NCBI RefSeq assembly: GCF_014641075.1
Contig: NZ_BMHP01000001.1
Location: 434,001-498,000 of the forward strand
From: Paenibacillus nasutitermitis
GTDB taxonomy: Bacteria > Bacillota > Bacilli > Paenibacillales > Paenibacillaceae
DNA length: 64,000 bases
Direction: 5' to 3'
The translations under genes and the position numbers were made by a program. Below the pieces are notes generated by a model. The model worked only from the letters and a program-made list of their open reading frames with translations. It did no database searches and was not told the origin of the DNA. This document shows, piece by piece, positions 36,701 through 43,566 of the stretch. Each line of letters opens with the position of its first letter. The first letter of the stretch is position 1.

Positions 36701-37322
36701 CGACGGTGCCGTAACGAGCGGGAAGCTGGCTCGTGGAGCGGTAGGTACGGATTCGCTTGAAGACGGGGCGATTACGGCAGACAAATTAGCGCCGGGACTC
36801 CTTCCAGACCTTGAGCAGGCAAACGGATTGATACCGGCATCGCGTCTGGAAGACGGAGCGGTGGCTGCGGAGAAACTGGCGGCAGGAGCTGTTACATCCG
36901 ACAAAATAGCCCCAGGCTCTATCAAAGCGGAACATTTTGCACCAGAGGTATTGGCTTCTTTGTTCCCCGATGCCGATCAAGCAACCGTTGAAACGCTACC
37001 GGAAACTAAAACGAATCCGGAGCCTTCGGATAGCCCAGCCCCGGCGGTGACTGCCACCGCGGCAACAGCAGCGGTCTGCCAGCAATTCGGCCTGGCGGCC
37101 TACAGTTTCGTCGGCCAGGGTGAGCAGCTGGATATCGAGATCGCATTCCAGCAACCGTTCGCGAGTGATGAATATGCACTGGTGGCTTCAACGGACCAGT
37201 TATCCTGTTATGCATTCATAAAAGCCAAAACAACAGATACAGCCATGCTGACCGTTGTGCGGACTCGTCTTTTTCCGGAACCGGCAGGATTCGTCAACTG
37301 GATCGCCATTGGCAGCAGATAG
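30771..37322 (+). CDS. Giant decapeptide-repeat protein (about 190 repeats), candidate spore-surface fibre
   Basis: This 2183-residue protein is built almost entirely of tandem ten-residue repeats. An acidic N-terminal part (about 1-165) begins MAKNSKGKSPKGRKPLFFVD, with no signal peptide. From about 168 to 2060 the pattern is [DG]-[GA]-[AS]-[VI]-x-x-x-[KH]-[LI]-[Ax], for example GAVTADALAD and GAVGGAKLAA, with valine/isoleucine and leucine/isoleucine five residues apart. That spacing would suit a beta-solenoid or trimeric fibre. The C-terminal part (about 2100-2183, with AAYSFVGQGEQLDIEI and ending VNWIAIGSR) resembles the terminal receptor-binding/lectin domains of tail-fibre-type proteins. 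The sigma K-like promoter and missing secretion signal fit assembly in the mother cell. This function is inference. Confidence 0.82.
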   Translation: MAKNSKGKSPKGRKPLFFVDNPNTSELEWIENLQKNKQPVRRTVDDRTVTVNSVAALEEPSADLQTGEPTVEDTSAEEAGIEQSPIEEQSDSADLVEEDGIRAENDGQAVDPLLQTDALVETGDQKVVASIQTEQPILAEAVSKEERVEEKRLPDPAIPFIYTDDIADDAITFDKLAPGAVETSRIKPGAVQTESLADFSVESIKIAEGAINASKIAPESIMSDHLTRNAISGAKIRDRSITGEKIRDGSVTSEKLADRTISADKLAEGSIEAKHLKPFIITTDLIGDQSVTSSKLRSGAIRTENIANDAIHTSKMADGSVTKSKLRDQAVTGDKLAAGSIDSVHLKPGLLLAEHVSDGIVLGKHLAPGEINAIHLAEGAVSSKQLEEGAVNGPAIAQAAVGPLHLQDGAVNAAHIGADEIGSQHIADLAVTSPKIADMSISTIKLVDHAITSSKIADQSITAAKITDEAVQTRHLGRSSISADKIAEESIEEQHLSADSVRGKQLAADSVDTIHLADKSVTTKKLAAGAVQRIHLSTEAVSGEQLAAGAVSESKLAAGSVSVGKIADHAVQTRHLSDESITFDKIAPDAIRAYHLYEGSVGEDAISPESVGSAHLQKNLIQASHLAENSVGAYALQDGAVKSSKLAPGSVMEKHLAQGAVFSHHLADHIVNSLKLSPESVSTDKLSDWAVNTAKLADSSVTTAKLASHAVTGGQIAPQTVEGAHLAAGIIESGHIGAGAIHTTHLGRSAVVSETLAEGAVTGEKLAQGAVNSGHLENESVVSRHLAEQSVLGVHLGNESVGERHLGREAVTEDKLAAGSVGSVHLQNGVVGPQALQDGAVLSWHVGRGVIDTGHLADLLIGSNHLQKDSIEQQHLTDQAVGTGQLAAGAVTGEKLAPVSVNGDHIQLESIAGKHLKAESIQGYHLRKGSITQAHLATELFAFEKAPDGILPGGKIKPGTIGAKHLEKNLIGREQLAADAVSETELQDGAVTFAKLAAQSVSKEQLIDGSVGERALAEGAVTKDKLAGNAVGTEALIDGAVTAEKLSAASVGSGALVDGAVTEAKLAVKSVDTAALADEAVTTAKLALAAVTSVELANGAVTGAKLAAGAVETAALAEGAVSGGKLAPDSVTADKLAPGAVAAHILANGAVTSSKLSEGAVNSAALDAGAVTGEKLASGAVGTNALGASAVTETKLAPGAVTSMKLADGSVGSDKLAEAAVTNDKLAAGSVRADSLADGAVTGAKLAAGSVTGYSLAQGVVTEEKLGEGAVGFAALANRVVTEAKLALGAVVTESLSHGAVTAEKLGDGAVGPDALAEGAVTAAKLAPEAVGEEALAGSSVTSEKLAAGSVRSETLADESVTDRKLAPNAVTGKALADEAVTGAKLAAGAVTSEKLEAGTILSDHLVDGAVTAAKLEQGAVTTDALADGAVEGAKLAAGAVTSEKLEADTVLSDHLVDGAVTAVKLGQGAVTADALADGAVGGAKLADGAVTADALADGAVEGAKLAAGAVTADALADGAVGGAKLAAGAVTSEKLEAGTVLSDHLVDGAVTAAKLGQGAVTADALADGAVGGVKLTAGAVTADTLADGAVEGAKLASGAVTADALADGAVGGAKLASGAVTADALADGAVGEAKLAAGAVTSEKLEAGTVLSDHLVDGAVTAAKLGQGAVTADALADGAVGGAKLAAGAVTSEKLGTETVREDHLADGAVSAAKLGQGAVTADSLADGVVGGAKLAAGAVTSEKLGTETVREDHLVDGAVTAAKLSSGAVTADALADGVVGGAKLAAGAVTSEKLGTETVREDHLVDGAVTAAKLGQGAVTADALADGAVGEAKLATGAVHADAIAAHAVTRDKIGEGAVGSEAVADGAISASKLAPGSVTSEVLADQAITGAKLAAAIVTTSTIADGAVTRSKLAEDAFGGDCLQDGAVTASKLASGSVGQEQLQAGAVTLGKIAPRSITTSNIIAGSVESELLCDGAVTSGKLARGAVGTDSLEDGAITADKLAPGLLPDLEQANGLIPASRLEDGAVAAEKLAAGAVTSDKIAPGSIKAEHFAPEVLASLFPDADQATVETLPETKTNPEPSDSPAPAVTATAATAAVCQQFGLAAYSFVGQGEQLDIEIAFQQPFASDEYALVASTDQLSCYAFIKAKTTDTAMLTVVRTRLFPEPAGFVNWIAIGSR
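34947..36296 (+). repeat. 150-bp higher-order repeat array within the giant gene
   Basis: Seven units starting at the codons for SEKL (34947, 35097, 35367, 35697, 35847, 35997, 36147) encode five decapeptides each. Most are exactly 150 bp; the second and third are enlarged by 120 and 180 bp, made of extra 60-bp pairs encoding GAVTADALAD and GAVGGAKLAA. The 1350 bp are nearly identical in nucleotides, unlike repeats elsewhere in the gene. Units 5-7 share GTETVREDHL in place of EAGTVLSDHL. Confidence 0.88.
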
Positions 37323-37380
37323 CTGGAGGCATGGGCTTAAGAGTGCGGCGGAAGGAAGCAACTACTATTTCAAGAGCAAC

Positions 37381-37417
37381 GTCCGGCAGCGGGTATAATC
37401 CGTTGCCGGACTTTTTA
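37381..37417 (+). terminator. Terminator of the giant repeat gene
   Basis: GTCCGGCA pairs with TGCCGGAC around a 15-base loop, followed by five T. It is 59 bases past the stop codon. Confidence 0.8.
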
Positions 37418-37452
37418 TATCATAGCCAGAATTTATAAGTTTTCAGGGAGGA

Positions 37453-37890
37453 CGAAAGGGCTGCCCCCAGGAGATAACCCTCTAAATCCCCCAGAGGGGG
37501 GCCCCAAAGGTTTCCGACGGAAAGGAATAACGTAGGCGGTGCCGTCCCATACGGGACCCACTTGTACGTTTGCGCACCCGAGCTGGCGAATGTCCCTTCG
37601 GGACAGGGAAGAGAAGCTTATTGAAGCAAGCCTCTCATCGAATATTGAGGTAAACGTTCTCCTCGAACAAATAGCAAATTGGGCAACAACGTTATGATGG
37701 GACGAAGTCAGGTGGCACGAGAGCAGAGATAAGGAAGTGTGTCCCGCAGGGACGAAAACGATCATTACAAATAGTAACTCACATCCGGTTCTCTGCAATC
37801 GCCCACGTTATGCTATTTCCGGGAGTCCAGAGGGGCGGCCCTCTCTGGGGTCCCTCCTGTGGAGGGATTTAGGGAGGGGGACTCTCCTTC
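37453..37890. repeat. MITE-like element with imperfect terminal inverted repeats
   Basis: This 438-bp stretch, within the 700-bp gap before the response regulator gene, contains no believable gene. Its ends are related as inverted repeats: GAAAGGGCTGCCCCC near the left end against GGGGGACTCTCCTTC at the right; TAAATCCC (37483-37490) against GGGATTTA (37864-37871); GGAATAACGTAGGCG (37524-37538) against CGCCCACGTTA plus ATTTCC (37800-37820). GC-rich hairpins such as GTCCCTTCGGGAC and GTCCCGCAGGGAC lie inside. No transposase is present. A non-autonomous mobile element or a structured RNA is possible. Confidence 0.6.
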
Positions 37891-37893
37891 ATA

Positions 37894-37948
37894 TTGACGG
37901 ATCTTTTTGGTTGCCCTATAGTAAATTTGTATTTATAAGCAATACAAA
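37894..37948 (+). promoter_or_regulatory. Sigma A promoter and inverted repeat before the YesN-type gene
   Basis: TTGACG (37894-37899) and TATAGT (37917-37922) are 17 bases apart. An exact inverted repeat follows: TTTGTATT (37926-37933) and AATACAAA (37941-37948) around a 7-base spacer, positioned at the likely transcription start. The repeat could be an operator or a leader hairpin. Confidence 0.6.
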
Positions 37949-38021
37949 TACAGGTCGATCGTTGCAAGACATCCCGTTTTATGCTCCAATGTTAGTGATA
38001 GCAGCAGCTAGGGGGAGTTAT

Positions 38022-39656
38022 ATGTATAAAGTCCTAATTGTAGAAGATGAGATGCTTGTGAGATTGGGATTAAGAAATTCTGTAAACTGGCATAAATTTA
38101 ATATGACGGTTGTCGCGGATGCGTCGGATGGCCGCACAGCATGGGAGTGGTATAGCCGGGAACAGCCGGATGTCGTTATTACAGATTTGAAAATGCCTGA
38201 GATGGACGGGATGACTCTCATCTCCAAAATTAGAGAAAAAGATAAATGGACCAAAATTATTGTCTTAACCTGCATGGAAGAGTTTGACTTGGCTCGGAAG
38301 GCTGTCTCGCTTGGAGTCTCCGATTATATGATTAAACTGACCATGACGGAGGAAGAAATGGAAGCGGTTTTACAGAAAACCTATCAGGAGCTGCAGCTGC
38401 GCAATGACATTAAGCCGGCGAAACCGGTCGTACAGGCGAACAGTTATTTTGTAAAAGAAAAGCTTCTGAAGGATTTCATGTTTTACAACATTTATTCGGC
38501 ACAAGAATTCGGAAAAAATGTGGATGAACTAAAGCTGCGCCTCAGTCCGGCCAGATTGATATTGTGTGTCATGGAAATAGACAATTACAAGGATTTGGCG
38601 GAAAAATTCAGGGATGAACAAGGGCAATTGATTAAGATGTCCTTGTTGAATATGTTGGAGGAGATATTGGGCAACAGCGGCAGGGGAGAGGCGTTCTATA
38701 TAAACGACATGCACTATGCTGCCCTGTTCAGCTTCGGCGATACCGCAAGTGAACAAGCTGTACATCAGGAGCTCCATGGCACGTTGAACCGCATCAAAGA
38801 AGTGATCGGCACTTATTTCGGCGTTTCTGTGTCCTTTGGGATCAGCCCTATCGATAATGGATTTGCCTCGCTTGGGAAGCTGTATCAGGAAGCTCAAAAA
38901 GCGCTTGAACATAAATTTTTTATGGGAACGGGTTTATTGATAGGCTCAACCCATTACAGGCCGGATGGGCAAATCGCTGACAAAATCGAGGCATTGAAGC
39001 ATTCCCCCGAATTATCCAAACTGCTGGGAGAGCAGGGGGCGGTCAAGTACAACGCAAAAATAGATGCTTTTGTAAAGCGTTTGCCGGAAGATAAAAGAAT
39101 GTTTAATCAATTTTTCTGTGGGCTGGTTCAATGGATTTCCGCTGCCTGTTACGCAAGCGGCGAACCGTATAGCGCTCTTGTATTGGATTACAACCGGAAC
39201 ATTCAGCAATGCGATACGCTCGACCAGATGATTGCGGATTTCAAAATATTTATTTCCGAAGCATTGGATCATGTGCGGAATAGAAAGAAATTAAGCAAGG
39301 AAGTCGCGGCGGCGGTACAGTTTATTGACAGCCATCTCGGCCAAGACATTTCCCTGGTTCAGGTGGCGGAGTATGTAAAGCTAAGCTCGAGCTACTTAAG
39401 CACCCTCTTTAAAAAAGAATTGCAGGTTACCTTTATTGAATATTTGAATCATGCGCGAATTGAGCGGGCTAAGGAGCTTTTGGTAGGCACGTATTTGAAG
39501 TCTTATGAAATTGCCGAAGAAGTCGGCTTTACCGAACCGACCTATTTCAGCAAAGTCTTCAAAAAAAGCTCAGGTTTAAGTCCCAACGAATACCGCAGGC
39601 AGCGGATGAAAGAATGGACTGGGGATATGGACAATGAGGATAGTAGAGTGGATTAA
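38022..39656 (+). CDS. YesN-type response regulator with AraC DNA-binding domain
   Basis: This 544-residue regulator has an N-terminal receiver domain (1-120; phosphoacceptor Asp55 in VVITDLKMPEMDG, acidic pair EDE at 8-10). A middle region follows, then a C-terminal AraC-type helix-turn-helix (about 440-535, with VAEYVKLSSSYLSTLFKKEL and IAEEVGFTEPTYFSKVFKKS). I begin at ATG 38022 with GGGGGAG just before it; the frame continues upstream into the MITE-like element but with nonsense sequence. It overlaps the histidine kinase gene by 23 bp. Together they should sense an extracellular sugar and activate the transporter and hydrolase genes downstream. Confidence 0.92.
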   Translation: MYKVLIVEDEMLVRLGLRNSVNWHKFNMTVVADASDGRTAWEWYSREQPDVVITDLKMPEMDGMTLISKIREKDKWTKIIVLTCMEEFDLARKAVSLGVSDYMIKLTMTEEEMEAVLQKTYQELQLRNDIKPAKPVVQANSYFVKEKLLKDFMFYNIYSAQEFGKNVDELKLRLSPARLILCVMEIDNYKDLAEKFRDEQGQLIKMSLLNMLEEILGNSGRGEAFYINDMHYAALFSFGDTASEQAVHQELHGTLNRIKEVIGTYFGVSVSFGISPIDNGFASLGKLYQEAQKALEHKFFMGTGLLIGSTHYRPDGQIADKIEALKHSPELSKLLGEQGAVKYNAKIDAFVKRLPEDKRMFNQFFCGLVQWISAACYASGEPYSALVLDYNRNIQQCDTLDQMIADFKIFISEALDHVRNRKKLSKEVAAAVQFIDSHLGQDISLVQVAEYVKLSSSYLSTLFKKELQVTFIEYLNHARIERAKELLVGTYLKSYEIAEEVGFTEPTYFSKVFKKSSGLSPNEYRRQRMKEWTGDMDNEDSRVD

Positions 39657-41460
39657 GCGGTACAAGTTTAAGAACAGCCTGCGCACCCAGTTGATCCTAT
39701 ATTTTATGATTGTCAGCCTTGTTGTTCTGGCCGTCGGATCCTACTTCAGCTACAGCTTTATGCTGGAAACCGTCAAAGGGCAGAACGAGAAATATCTTCT
39801 GCAGCAATTCCGCCAGTTGGAGCAAAATATGACGGCTACGATCAATGATGTCGACAGACTGTCCAAGCTGTTCATCATGGACGAGCCTGTTCAGCAATTT
39901 CTGGTAGCCAATATAAACAGCGATGAAATTGCCGCGATGGAAACACATAAAAGCATATTGAGACGAATAACGGATTTTCTCTCGAATTACAGCCATATCA
40001 ATTCCATTTACATGTATACCAGGAACAGCGGGGAAATTGGAGGAAGCGCCAGGAATATATTAATCAACCGGGATAATGAAGGGGCCGGGAACGCGTTCCA
40101 GCACGAAATTTTTGAAAAAGCTACGGATTCCTTTCCAGCCCTCGTTCTGGAAGGTGGTAAAAATGAAACCTATTTCAACCCCAGCATCATCAGCAGCAAA
40201 ACCCATCTGATCAGCGTCGTAAGAGCCGTCAAACCGATTTATGACACGAGAAAGAGCGCCATTCTTGTGTTTAACATAGACGAGAGGAACTTTGCATCCG
40301 TTTATTCCGCAACGGTAGATGCAAGCGAAGGAAACATGTACATTATCAACGGCAGCGATGAGATCATTTCCAGCAGCGACGGGACCAAGATTGGGACTGT
40401 AAGTCCTGCCGCATCCCAGATTCACAAGGAAGCCAGCTTCGGCAGCTATGTGTCCAAAGAAGCCGATGGACAAATTCAAATTGTCTATTATAAGCTCAAG
40501 CATACAAATTGGTATATTGTACGAGAAATCCCTTTGGCGATTTATTCGGGGGATATATTTGCCATGCAGAAAATGATCGTGATCATTTTCTCTTTCAGTA
40601 TGCTGTTTATCTTCATGGCCTCGTTCTACTGGTTAAGAAAAGCGATGGAGCCGTTGAATATGCTGACGGGCAAAATGCGCGATTTGAGCAGCGGGAAGCT
40701 GGGGTCGACCTTTGCAAAAATTCCGAATAACGAATTTGGTTTTGTCATAACGAGATTTAATGAAATGTCTGTCAGCATCGTCGAGCTTCTCAATAAAAAC
40801 GATCAAATCCAGGATGAAAAAAGGAAGCTGGAAATTGAAGCGCTGCAATCGCAAATCAACCCGCACTTTATTTATAATACGCTCAATATGATTAAATGGA
40901 TGGCGGCCATGATAAAAGCTAAAAATATTTATGACAGCATTGTCGCGCTCGGAAATATGATGAGGCCTGCCTTTAAGGATACCGAGCCTACCTGTACGTT
41001 AAAAGAAGAGATCGATTATCTTGAAAATTACTTGAAAATTATGAATTGGCGATACGGCAACAGAATCCGGTTTGAGCTGCATATTCCGCAAAACTTGTTT
41101 GCATGCAAAGTATTGAAGTTTATTTTGCAGCCGCTTATTGAAAACTCGGTTATTCACGGTATGAAAAATCATGGGAATGATATCCGGCTTATTATCGCGG
41201 GAATTGAGCATGAAAATGACTTCAGCATCATCATCTCCGATACCGGAGGCGGCATCGACCCTCAGAAATTAACCGAAATCAACGAAACGCTTGCCAGCCC
41301 CGATAAAATGAAACCGAAAAACCATAATGCTAGTATAGGGATTTACAATGTGAACAGAAGAATTCTTTTAAGCTTTGGCGATCCGTACGGCGTGCGGGTT
41401 GAAAGCATTTATGGCGAAGGAACAAAGGTCTCGATCCTTATGCCCAAAAGTGTTGAATAA
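39634..41460 (+). CDS. YesM-type sensor histidine kinase
   Basis: This 608-residue membrane kinase has transmembrane segments at about 20-43 and 308-330, with a dCache-like extracellular sensor of about 260 residues between them. HAMP (about 330-385) follows, then the His_kinase domain with phosphoacceptor His411 in INPHFIYNTLN. The HATPase domain has FILQPLIENSVIHG (N box, about 500) and SDTGGGID (G1 box, about 541). The gene overlaps the response regulator gene. In the related yes and lpl/ytc systems the sensor responds to an oligosaccharide; the ligand here is unknown, although the neighbours hint at an amino-sugar-containing glycan. Confidence 0.92.
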   Translation: MRIVEWIKRYKFKNSLRTQLILYFMIVSLVVLAVGSYFSYSFMLETVKGQNEKYLLQQFRQLEQNMTATINDVDRLSKLFIMDEPVQQFLVANINSDEIAAMETHKSILRRITDFLSNYSHINSIYMYTRNSGEIGGSARNILINRDNEGAGNAFQHEIFEKATDSFPALVLEGGKNETYFNPSIISSKTHLISVVRAVKPIYDTRKSAILVFNIDERNFASVYSATVDASEGNMYIINGSDEIISSSDGTKIGTVSPAASQIHKEASFGSYVSKEADGQIQIVYYKLKHTNWYIVREIPLAIYSGDIFAMQKMIVIIFSFSMLFIFMASFYWLRKAMEPLNMLTGKMRDLSSGKLGSTFAKIPNNEFGFVITRFNEMSVSIVELLNKNDQIQDEKRKLEIEALQSQINPHFIYNTLNMIKWMAAMIKAKNIYDSIVALGNMMRPAFKDTEPTCTLKEEIDYLENYLKIMNWRYGNRIRFELHIPQNLFACKVLKFILQPLIENSVIHGMKNHGNDIRLIIAGIEHENDFSIIISDTGGGIDPQKLTEINETLASPDKMKPKNHNASIGIYNVNRRILLSFGDPYGVRVESIYGEGTKVSILMPKSVE

Positions 41461-41629
41461 ACAATATCCCCCCAAAAAAGTTCAACTTTTCGCAAAAAAA
41501 TGCAAGTTAGGATGCGAAAGCCTGTTATTTCCCCCTCTTATGAAGGAATCGTTCAATAAAATCAAGGATTATTTCATTCTCTCCCTCTCTGAATTTATTT
41601 ATGATCATTCCAGAGAGGAGAAATGAACT

Positions 41630-42571
41630 GTGGCTCATTCATTGGTAAGCGTAAAAAAAGAAAAGTTCAGAAAGAAAAAACCAAGGAAAAGCATGGTCTT
41701 GTTGTTGATGGCAATCCCTTTTGTTTTGCTAGTGTTTGCTTTCAACTATGTGCCGCTTTTCGGATGGATCTATTCCTTCTATAACTTTAAACCCGGCATT
41801 CCATTGGACAAAACCCCATTCGTCGGGTTCGATTATTTTAAAATATTGGTGACAGAGGGCAGAGAGGATATTATACGCGTTCTGAAAAACACGCTTGCTC
41901 TCAGCTTTCTTCTCATCCTATGTTCACCGCTTCCGGCTCTGCTCGCCATCCTGCTGAATGAAGTGAAGTCCAAGAGATTTCGGAGAATCATTCAGACAAC
42001 GACTACGCTCCCCAATTTTATCAGCTGGGTCATCGTATTCTCGCTTGCCTTCTCGATGTTTTCTTCGGAAGGACTTATAAACAAGCTGCTGCTGGACTGG
42101 CATGTGATCAAGGAACCCATGAACGTATTGGGCAATGGTGAGATCGTTTGGCCTTTCCAGACGGCGATAAACGTTTGGAAAAACATCGGATTCTCATCTA
42201 TTATCTACATCGCCGCAATAGCCGGTATCGACAATGAGTTGTATGAAGCTGCCAAAGTAGATGGAGCAAGCCGCTTAAGGACGATCCTACACATTACCCT
42301 TCCGGGGATCAGCTCCACTTTCTTTGTTCTGCTGCTTCTGCAGATCAGCAATATCCTTTCTGCCGGCTTCGAGCAATATCTGGTCTTCTACAACAGTCTG
42401 GTTTCCAGCAAAATCGAAGTTCTTGACTACTATGTCTACAAGCTGGGCATTGTGACCAGCGACTATTCGTATGCGACAACAATTGGGATGCTCAAGACAG
42501 TCATCAGCATCATTCTGTTGTTCAGTGTGAATTATCTTTCCAAAAAAGTTAGAGGCAACAGCATCATATAG
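41630..42571 (+). CDS. ABC sugar transporter permease, LplB/UgpA-like
   Basis: This 313-residue protein is the first inner-membrane subunit of a carbohydrate importer. A basic N-terminus (KKEKFRKKKPRK) is followed by six hydrophobic segments. The EAA loop, EAAKVDGASRLRTILHITLPGI (given as YEAAKVDGASRLRTILHI), lies at about 205-225 and contacts the ATPase. The start is GTG at 41630, ten bases after AGAGGAG; the nearby ATG at 41623 is in another frame. No ATPase gene is in the cluster, as is usual for these systems, which borrow a shared MsmX-type ATPase. Confidence 0.92.
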   Translation: MAHSLVSVKKEKFRKKKPRKSMVLLLMAIPFVLLVFAFNYVPLFGWIYSFYNFKPGIPLDKTPFVGFDYFKILVTEGREDIIRVLKNTLALSFLLILCSPLPALLAILLNEVKSKRFRRIIQTTTTLPNFISWVIVFSLAFSMFSSEGLINKLLLDWHVIKEPMNVLGNGEIVWPFQTAINVWKNIGFSSIIYIAAIAGIDNELYEAAKVDGASRLRTILHITLPGISSTFFVLLLLQISNILSAGFEQYLVFYNSLVSSKIEVLDYYVYKLGIVTSDYSYATTIGMLKTVISIILLFSVNYLSKKVRGNSII

Positions 42572-42592
42572 GGACTTGTAGGGGTGATAAAC

Positions 42593-43483
42593 ATGAAGAT
42601 CAAGGAACGCGGCTTTGGCTTGACGTTATTCAATCTATTGAATTATACGGGTCTCACAATCTTTTTCATTATTTGCATTTATCCCTTTTATTATATTTTC
42701 ATCTATTCGATCAGCGATCCGGTCCAGGCGCAAAAAGGGATCGCGCTCCTTCCGGCCGGGATTACAATAAACAACTATATTGAGATTTTTCAACTTCGCA
42801 ATATTTTAAATTCCTTTGTTGTTTCGGTCCTCAGAACGGTAATAGGAGCGGGAATAACGGTGCTATGCTGCTCCTTGTTTGCTTACATCGTTTCTAAAGA
42901 CGAGCTGCCTTACAAAAAAATCATTTATCGCTTTGTGATCATTACGATGTATTTTAATGCCGGTATTATTCCGTATTACTTAACGATGAAGATGTATCAT
43001 TTAAACAACAATTTTTTGCTCTATATCATCCCTACTGCAATCTCGGCCTTTTATGTCATTCTGCTTAAAACGTTCATGGAACAGCTTCCGGCGGCGCTGG
43101 AAGAATCGGCCAAGATCGACGGAGCCGGGTACTTCACCATTTTTGTCAAAATCATCTTTCCGATATCCACGCCAATTGTTGCTACGATCGCGGTATTTGC
43201 CGCCGTTAATCAATGGAACTCGTTTATCGATAACTTCCTCCTCGTCCAAAGCCTCAAGCTTAAGACGCTGCAGCTGGTACTTTTTGAATATTTTAATCAA
43301 GCCAGTCAAATTGCTTCCGCCTCCAAGGAGGATTTAACCCGGGGGACGGCCGTAAGGAAAATTACACCCGAAACGATCAGAATGACGATTACGATGGTCG
43401 TTACACTGCCGATTATATTTGTTTACCCGTTCATGCAGAGGTACTTTGTCAAGGGACTTATTCTTGGGGCAGTCAAAGGCTGA
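42593..43483 (+). CDS. ABC sugar transporter permease, YtcP/LplC-like
   Basis: This 296-residue protein is the second permease of the importer. It has six hydrophobic segments and the EAA loop ALEESAKIDGAGYFTIFVKI (about 175-195). ATG 42593 has GGGGTGA six bases upstream; an in-frame GTG at 42584 would place the ribosome site inside the coding region. It starts 21 bases after the first permease ends and 83 bases before the binding protein gene. The segment LVVTLPIIFVYPFMQRYFVKGL-type C-terminus (TLPIIFVYPFMQRYFVKG) is typical of this subfamily. Confidence 0.92.
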   Translation: MKIKERGFGLTLFNLLNYTGLTIFFIICIYPFYYIFIYSISDPVQAQKGIALLPAGITINNYIEIFQLRNILNSFVVSVLRTVIGAGITVLCCSLFAYIVSKDELPYKKIIYRFVIITMYFNAGIIPYYLTMKMYHLNNNFLLYIIPTAISAFYVILLKTFMEQLPAALEESAKIDGAGYFTIFVKIIFPISTPIVATIAVFAAVNQWNSFIDNFLLVQSLKLKTLQLVLFEYFNQASQIASASKEDLTRGTAVRKITPETIRMTITMVVTLPIIFVYPFMQRYFVKGLILGAVKG

Positions 43484-43566
43484 CTGCCAGACCTAGGTTG
43501 TTTGGTGTTTGGGCCCAGGCACCATTACACATATATAGAAATGAAATTAAAATTGGAGGTCATCAG

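Noticed and set aside
31270..36960. Regular 30-bp repeats as a CRISPR array
   Set aside because: There are no unique spacers between repeats, the period is in frame with a long gene, and no cas genes are present.
37453..37890. GC-rich structured stretch as a riboswitch or group II intron
   Set aside because: No known core motif, no maturase gene, and the ends are related to each other, which fits a small mobile element better.
37737..38021. Upstream extension of the response regulator by 95 codons
   Set aside because: It reads through the MITE-like element and the promoter; the receiver domain begins exactly at ATG 38022.
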